Shown here: piece after piece, positions 6,990-8,276 of the stretch
Numbering within the stretch: the first letter of the stretch is position 1
How the letters are laid out: every line of letters starts with the position of its first letter
Translations under genes and position numbers: made by a program
The notes under the pieces: generated by a model
Told to the model about the DNA's origin: nothing
The model's database searches: none
The model's input: only the letters and a program-made list of their open reading frames with translations
Origin: Desulfobacteraceae bacterium
Lineage (GTDB): Bacteria > Desulfobacterota > Desulfobacteria > Desulfobacterales > Desulfosalsimonadaceae
Direction of reading: 5' to 3'
Assembly (NCBI GenBank): GCA_027353395.1
Contig: DAIEHU010000103.1
Location: 1 to 8,276, forward strand
Length of the DNA stretch: 8,276 nt

Positions 6990-7142
6990 TCAGCCGAGTT
7001 TTTTTGTGATCTCCTCGTTTGTCTGATCCGCCGCGCTGTAAACGCCTTCAAAAGCTGTTTTATTGAACCACCAGGCCTCCTTTTCAATCCAATGGGTTTT
7101 GATTATTTCAAATCCGATGTGCAGTTCGGGCAGCGCGTCGCC
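6990..7142 (-). pseudogene. Startless protein-like open frame overlapping the end of mscL
   Basis: In a minus-strand frame different from mscL, 50 codons are open between a TAA (7145-7143) and a TGA (6992-6990). The part beyond the mscL stop reads like ordinary protein: HWIEKEAWWFNKTAFEGVY, then SAADQTNEEITKKLG and stop. It is acidic to neutral with balanced composition and a Trp-Trp pair, unlike the Arg-rich shadow frames around it. There is no ATG, GTG or TTG in frame and no placed ribosome site. It may be the surviving C-terminus of a decayed gene, a frameshifted extension, or chance. I do not recognise the family. Confidence 0.3.
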
Positions 7143-7549
7143 TTAATGGGAATAGTGGAGCAGCATTTCGGGCATTCCTTTGTGGCTGGAGCTGCCTCAG
7201 GGGTCGGCCGCTGGAGCTTGTTGATGGCCTTGATCAGCAGAAACACCGCAAACGCCACGATGAGAAAACTGATGACCGCGTTTATGAAAAGGCCCACATT
7301 CATGGTGACGGCCCCCGCTGTTTTGGCGGCAGCGAGATTCGCATAAGGCCCGGCGGCGGTCGCGCCCTGTTTTAACGTGATAAACAAATCGGAAAAATCC
7401 ACGCCGCCTAAAAGCAGCCCGATGGGCGGCATGAGCACATCATCCACCAGGCTCTTGACTATGGTGCCGAACGCCCCGCCGATGATGATGCCAACGGCCA
7501 TGTCCACCACATTGCCTCTCATAGCAAATGCTTTGAATTCCTTGAACAT
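7103..7549 (-). CDS. mscL: Large-conductance mechanosensitive channel with zinc-ribbon-like tail
   Basis: This 148-residue inner-membrane channel opens under high membrane tension and releases solutes during hypo-osmotic shock. The N-terminal FKEFKAFAMRGNVVDMAVG segment and the first transmembrane helix (about 13-45, with IIIGGAFGTIVKSLVDDV and MPPIG) are diagnostic. A periplasmic loop (about 46-78) leads to the second helix (about 80-108). Instead of the acidic cytoplasmic helix of E. coli MscL (136 aa), it ends in a CPKC (126-129) and CPNC (140-143) pair, a rubredoxin-type zinc ribbon, after a short Pro/Ala linker. Similar tails occur in other bacterial MscL proteins. The ATG has GGAG nine bases upstream. 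It starts 24 bases after the mscS-like gene stops, so the two are almost certainly cotranscribed. Confidence 0.95.
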   Translation of the reverse strand: MFKEFKAFAMRGNVVDMAVGIIIGGAFGTIVKSLVDDVLMPPIGLLLGGVDFSDLFITLKQGATAAGPYANLAAAKTAGAVTMNVGLFINAVISFLIVAFAVFLLIKAINKLQRPTPEAAPATKECPKCCSTIPIKATRCPNCTSDLK

Positions 7550-7573
7550 TTGTAAAATCTCCTTTTAGTGTTG

Positions 7574-8276
7574 TTATGGTTTGTTTTGCTGAAATAAATG
7601 AATGTCTTGCCGGGGAACCGGCGGGTTGATATTTTCCGTGTCAAATCGTTTTTTGACGGCTTCCAGAGTGTCAAAATACGCATCCCAGTAATCATCCGCA
7701 CGCACCCAGGGCCGACAGATGATGTTCACGTGGCCGTCCCCCACCTGACCCACCGCGATCTGGGGCGCGGGGTCGGCGAGCAGCCGTTTGTCTGCCTTGA
7801 TCAGGTCCAGCAGGGTGCGCTTGACCTTGTCGATATCCGCGCCGTAGGCCACATCAAAGGCCATGTCGATGCGCCGGGTGCCCTGGGTGGCATAATTGGT
7901 GATATTGTCGCCGGTAATTTTGGCGTTCGGGACAATGATGGTTTTGTTGTCCGGAGTGGTAAGAATGGTTGTGAATATCTGCACTTCTTTGACGGTTCCG
8001 GCCACACCCGCGCCCTCAATATAATCGCCCACCTTGAAGGGCCGGAAGATCAGCATCAGAACCCCCGCCGCAAAATTGGACAACGACCCTTGCAGGGCTA
8101 AACCCACAGCCAGACCGGCTGCGCCTAAAACAGCGATAAAGGATGTGGTCTGAATGCCGAGCTGCCCCAATGCCGCGATGGCCACAAAGGCGATCATGGC
8201 GATATAGGACAAATGGACGGTAAAGGAAATCAGGGTGCTGTCCACCCTGGCCTTGCGCATGGCTTTATCGATGAGG
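7574..8276 (-). CDS. mscS: Small-conductance mechanosensitive channel, MscS family, 5' end missing
   Basis: The visible 233 residues align by eye with E. coli MscS (286 aa) from the end of its first transmembrane helix onward; roughly the first 50-55 residues lie beyond the window. The ATG at 8258-8260 is not the true start, because the frame continues upstream with LIDKA, matching the E. coli helix 1-2 linker. The pore helix is very well conserved: VLGAAGLAVGLALQGSLSN, then FAAGVLMLIFRPFKVGDYIE. It is followed by the beta domain (GVAGTVKEVQIFTTIL, IIVPNAKI..NITNY) and the C-terminal alpha/beta domain, ending DIHLFQQNKP. It forms a heptameric inner-membrane channel that opens at lower tension than MscL and relieves hypo-osmotic pressure. 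The channel core is complete, so this is a true MscS and not one of the large MscK/MscM types, provided the missing end is short. Confidence 0.93.
   Translation of the reverse strand, partial: LIDKAMRKARVDSTLISFTVHLSYIAMIAFVAIAALGQLGIQTTSFIAVLGAAGLAVGLALQGSLSNFAAGVLMLIFRPFKVGDYIEGAGVAGTVKEVQIFTTILTTPDNKTIIVPNAKITGDNITNYATQGTRRIDMAFDVAYGADIDKVKRTLLDLIKADKRLLADPAPQIAVGQVGDGHVNIICRPWVRADDYWDAYFDTLEAVKKRFDTENINPPVPRQDIHLFQQNKP

Noticed and set aside
6965..7065. 11-bp direct repeat CTGTTTTATTG at 6965-6975 and 7055-7065
   Set aside because: A repeat of this length is expected several times by chance in a sequence this long, and the flanks do not match, so it is not evidence of a mobile element or duplication.
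6842..7087. N-terminal extension of the small gene upstream of its ATG at 6841
   Set aside because: The extension is Arg/Lys-rich, starts at a TTG without a proper ribosome site, and crosses the leader hairpin; the internal ATG has an optimal GGAGG.
6915..7346. 143-codon plus-strand frame across the mscL 3' region
   Set aside because: Most of it is antisense to mscL and the startless frame; no ribosome site and no recognisable family.
1..8276. A novel defence system, mobile element, CRISPR array or biosynthetic cluster
   Set aside because: No transposase, integrase, repeat array, nuclease, toxin-antitoxin pair or modular synthase is visible on either strand; the genes are a sensor kinase, a phosphatase, two osmotic channels and a dehydrogenase.

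Overview
The window looks like chromosome of a Gram-negative bacterium, most likely a sulfate-reducer-type deltaproteobacterium (Desulfobacterota). This rests on the protein flavour: a PAS-PAS-HAHDFNN hybrid histidine kinase, an outer-membrane-type lipoprotein, an MscL with a zinc-ribbon tail, and base composition near 50% GC. The assignment is inference; no rRNA or marker gene is present.

Layout. (1) 1-528: the first codons of an unrecognised gene run leftward off the edge, with a candidate promoter and a 14-bp palindrome. Next comes an in-frame scrap of a penicillin-binding-protein-like transglycosylase gene that appears to be a relic, then a TTGACA promoter candidate. (2) 529-2547 (+): a soluble hybrid sensor histidine kinase with two PAS domains and a C-terminal receiver. 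(3) 2718-4748 (+): a secreted lipoprotein of the 5'-nucleotidase / cyclic phosphodiesterase (UshA/CpdB-like) superfamily. (4) 4772-4825: a strong nested hairpin between two convergent genes, best read as a bidirectional terminator. (5) 8276-4832 (-): a leftward series, mscS-like channel (5' end cut by the window), mscL, an open frame without a start codon that looks protein-like, a 112-aa conserved-looking small protein, and FAD-dependent glycerol-3-phosphate dehydrogenase (glpD).

How they fit. The two mechanosensitive channels are 24 bp apart and probably form one hypo-osmotic emergency-release unit. The small protein and glpD are 33 bp apart and probably share a transcript. A hairpin and a TATAAT-like -10 box lie between these two pairs. 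The kinase and the nucleotidase share a direction but are about 170 bp apart, with no evidence of a functional link; no partner response regulator or glpK/glpF is visible.

I do not see a mobile element, CRISPR array, tRNA, rRNA or phage gene, and most of the window is ordinary core or housekeeping sequence. The items most worth a second look are the transglycosylase relic, the startless frame beyond mscL, the hairpin ahead of the small gene, and the small gene itself.
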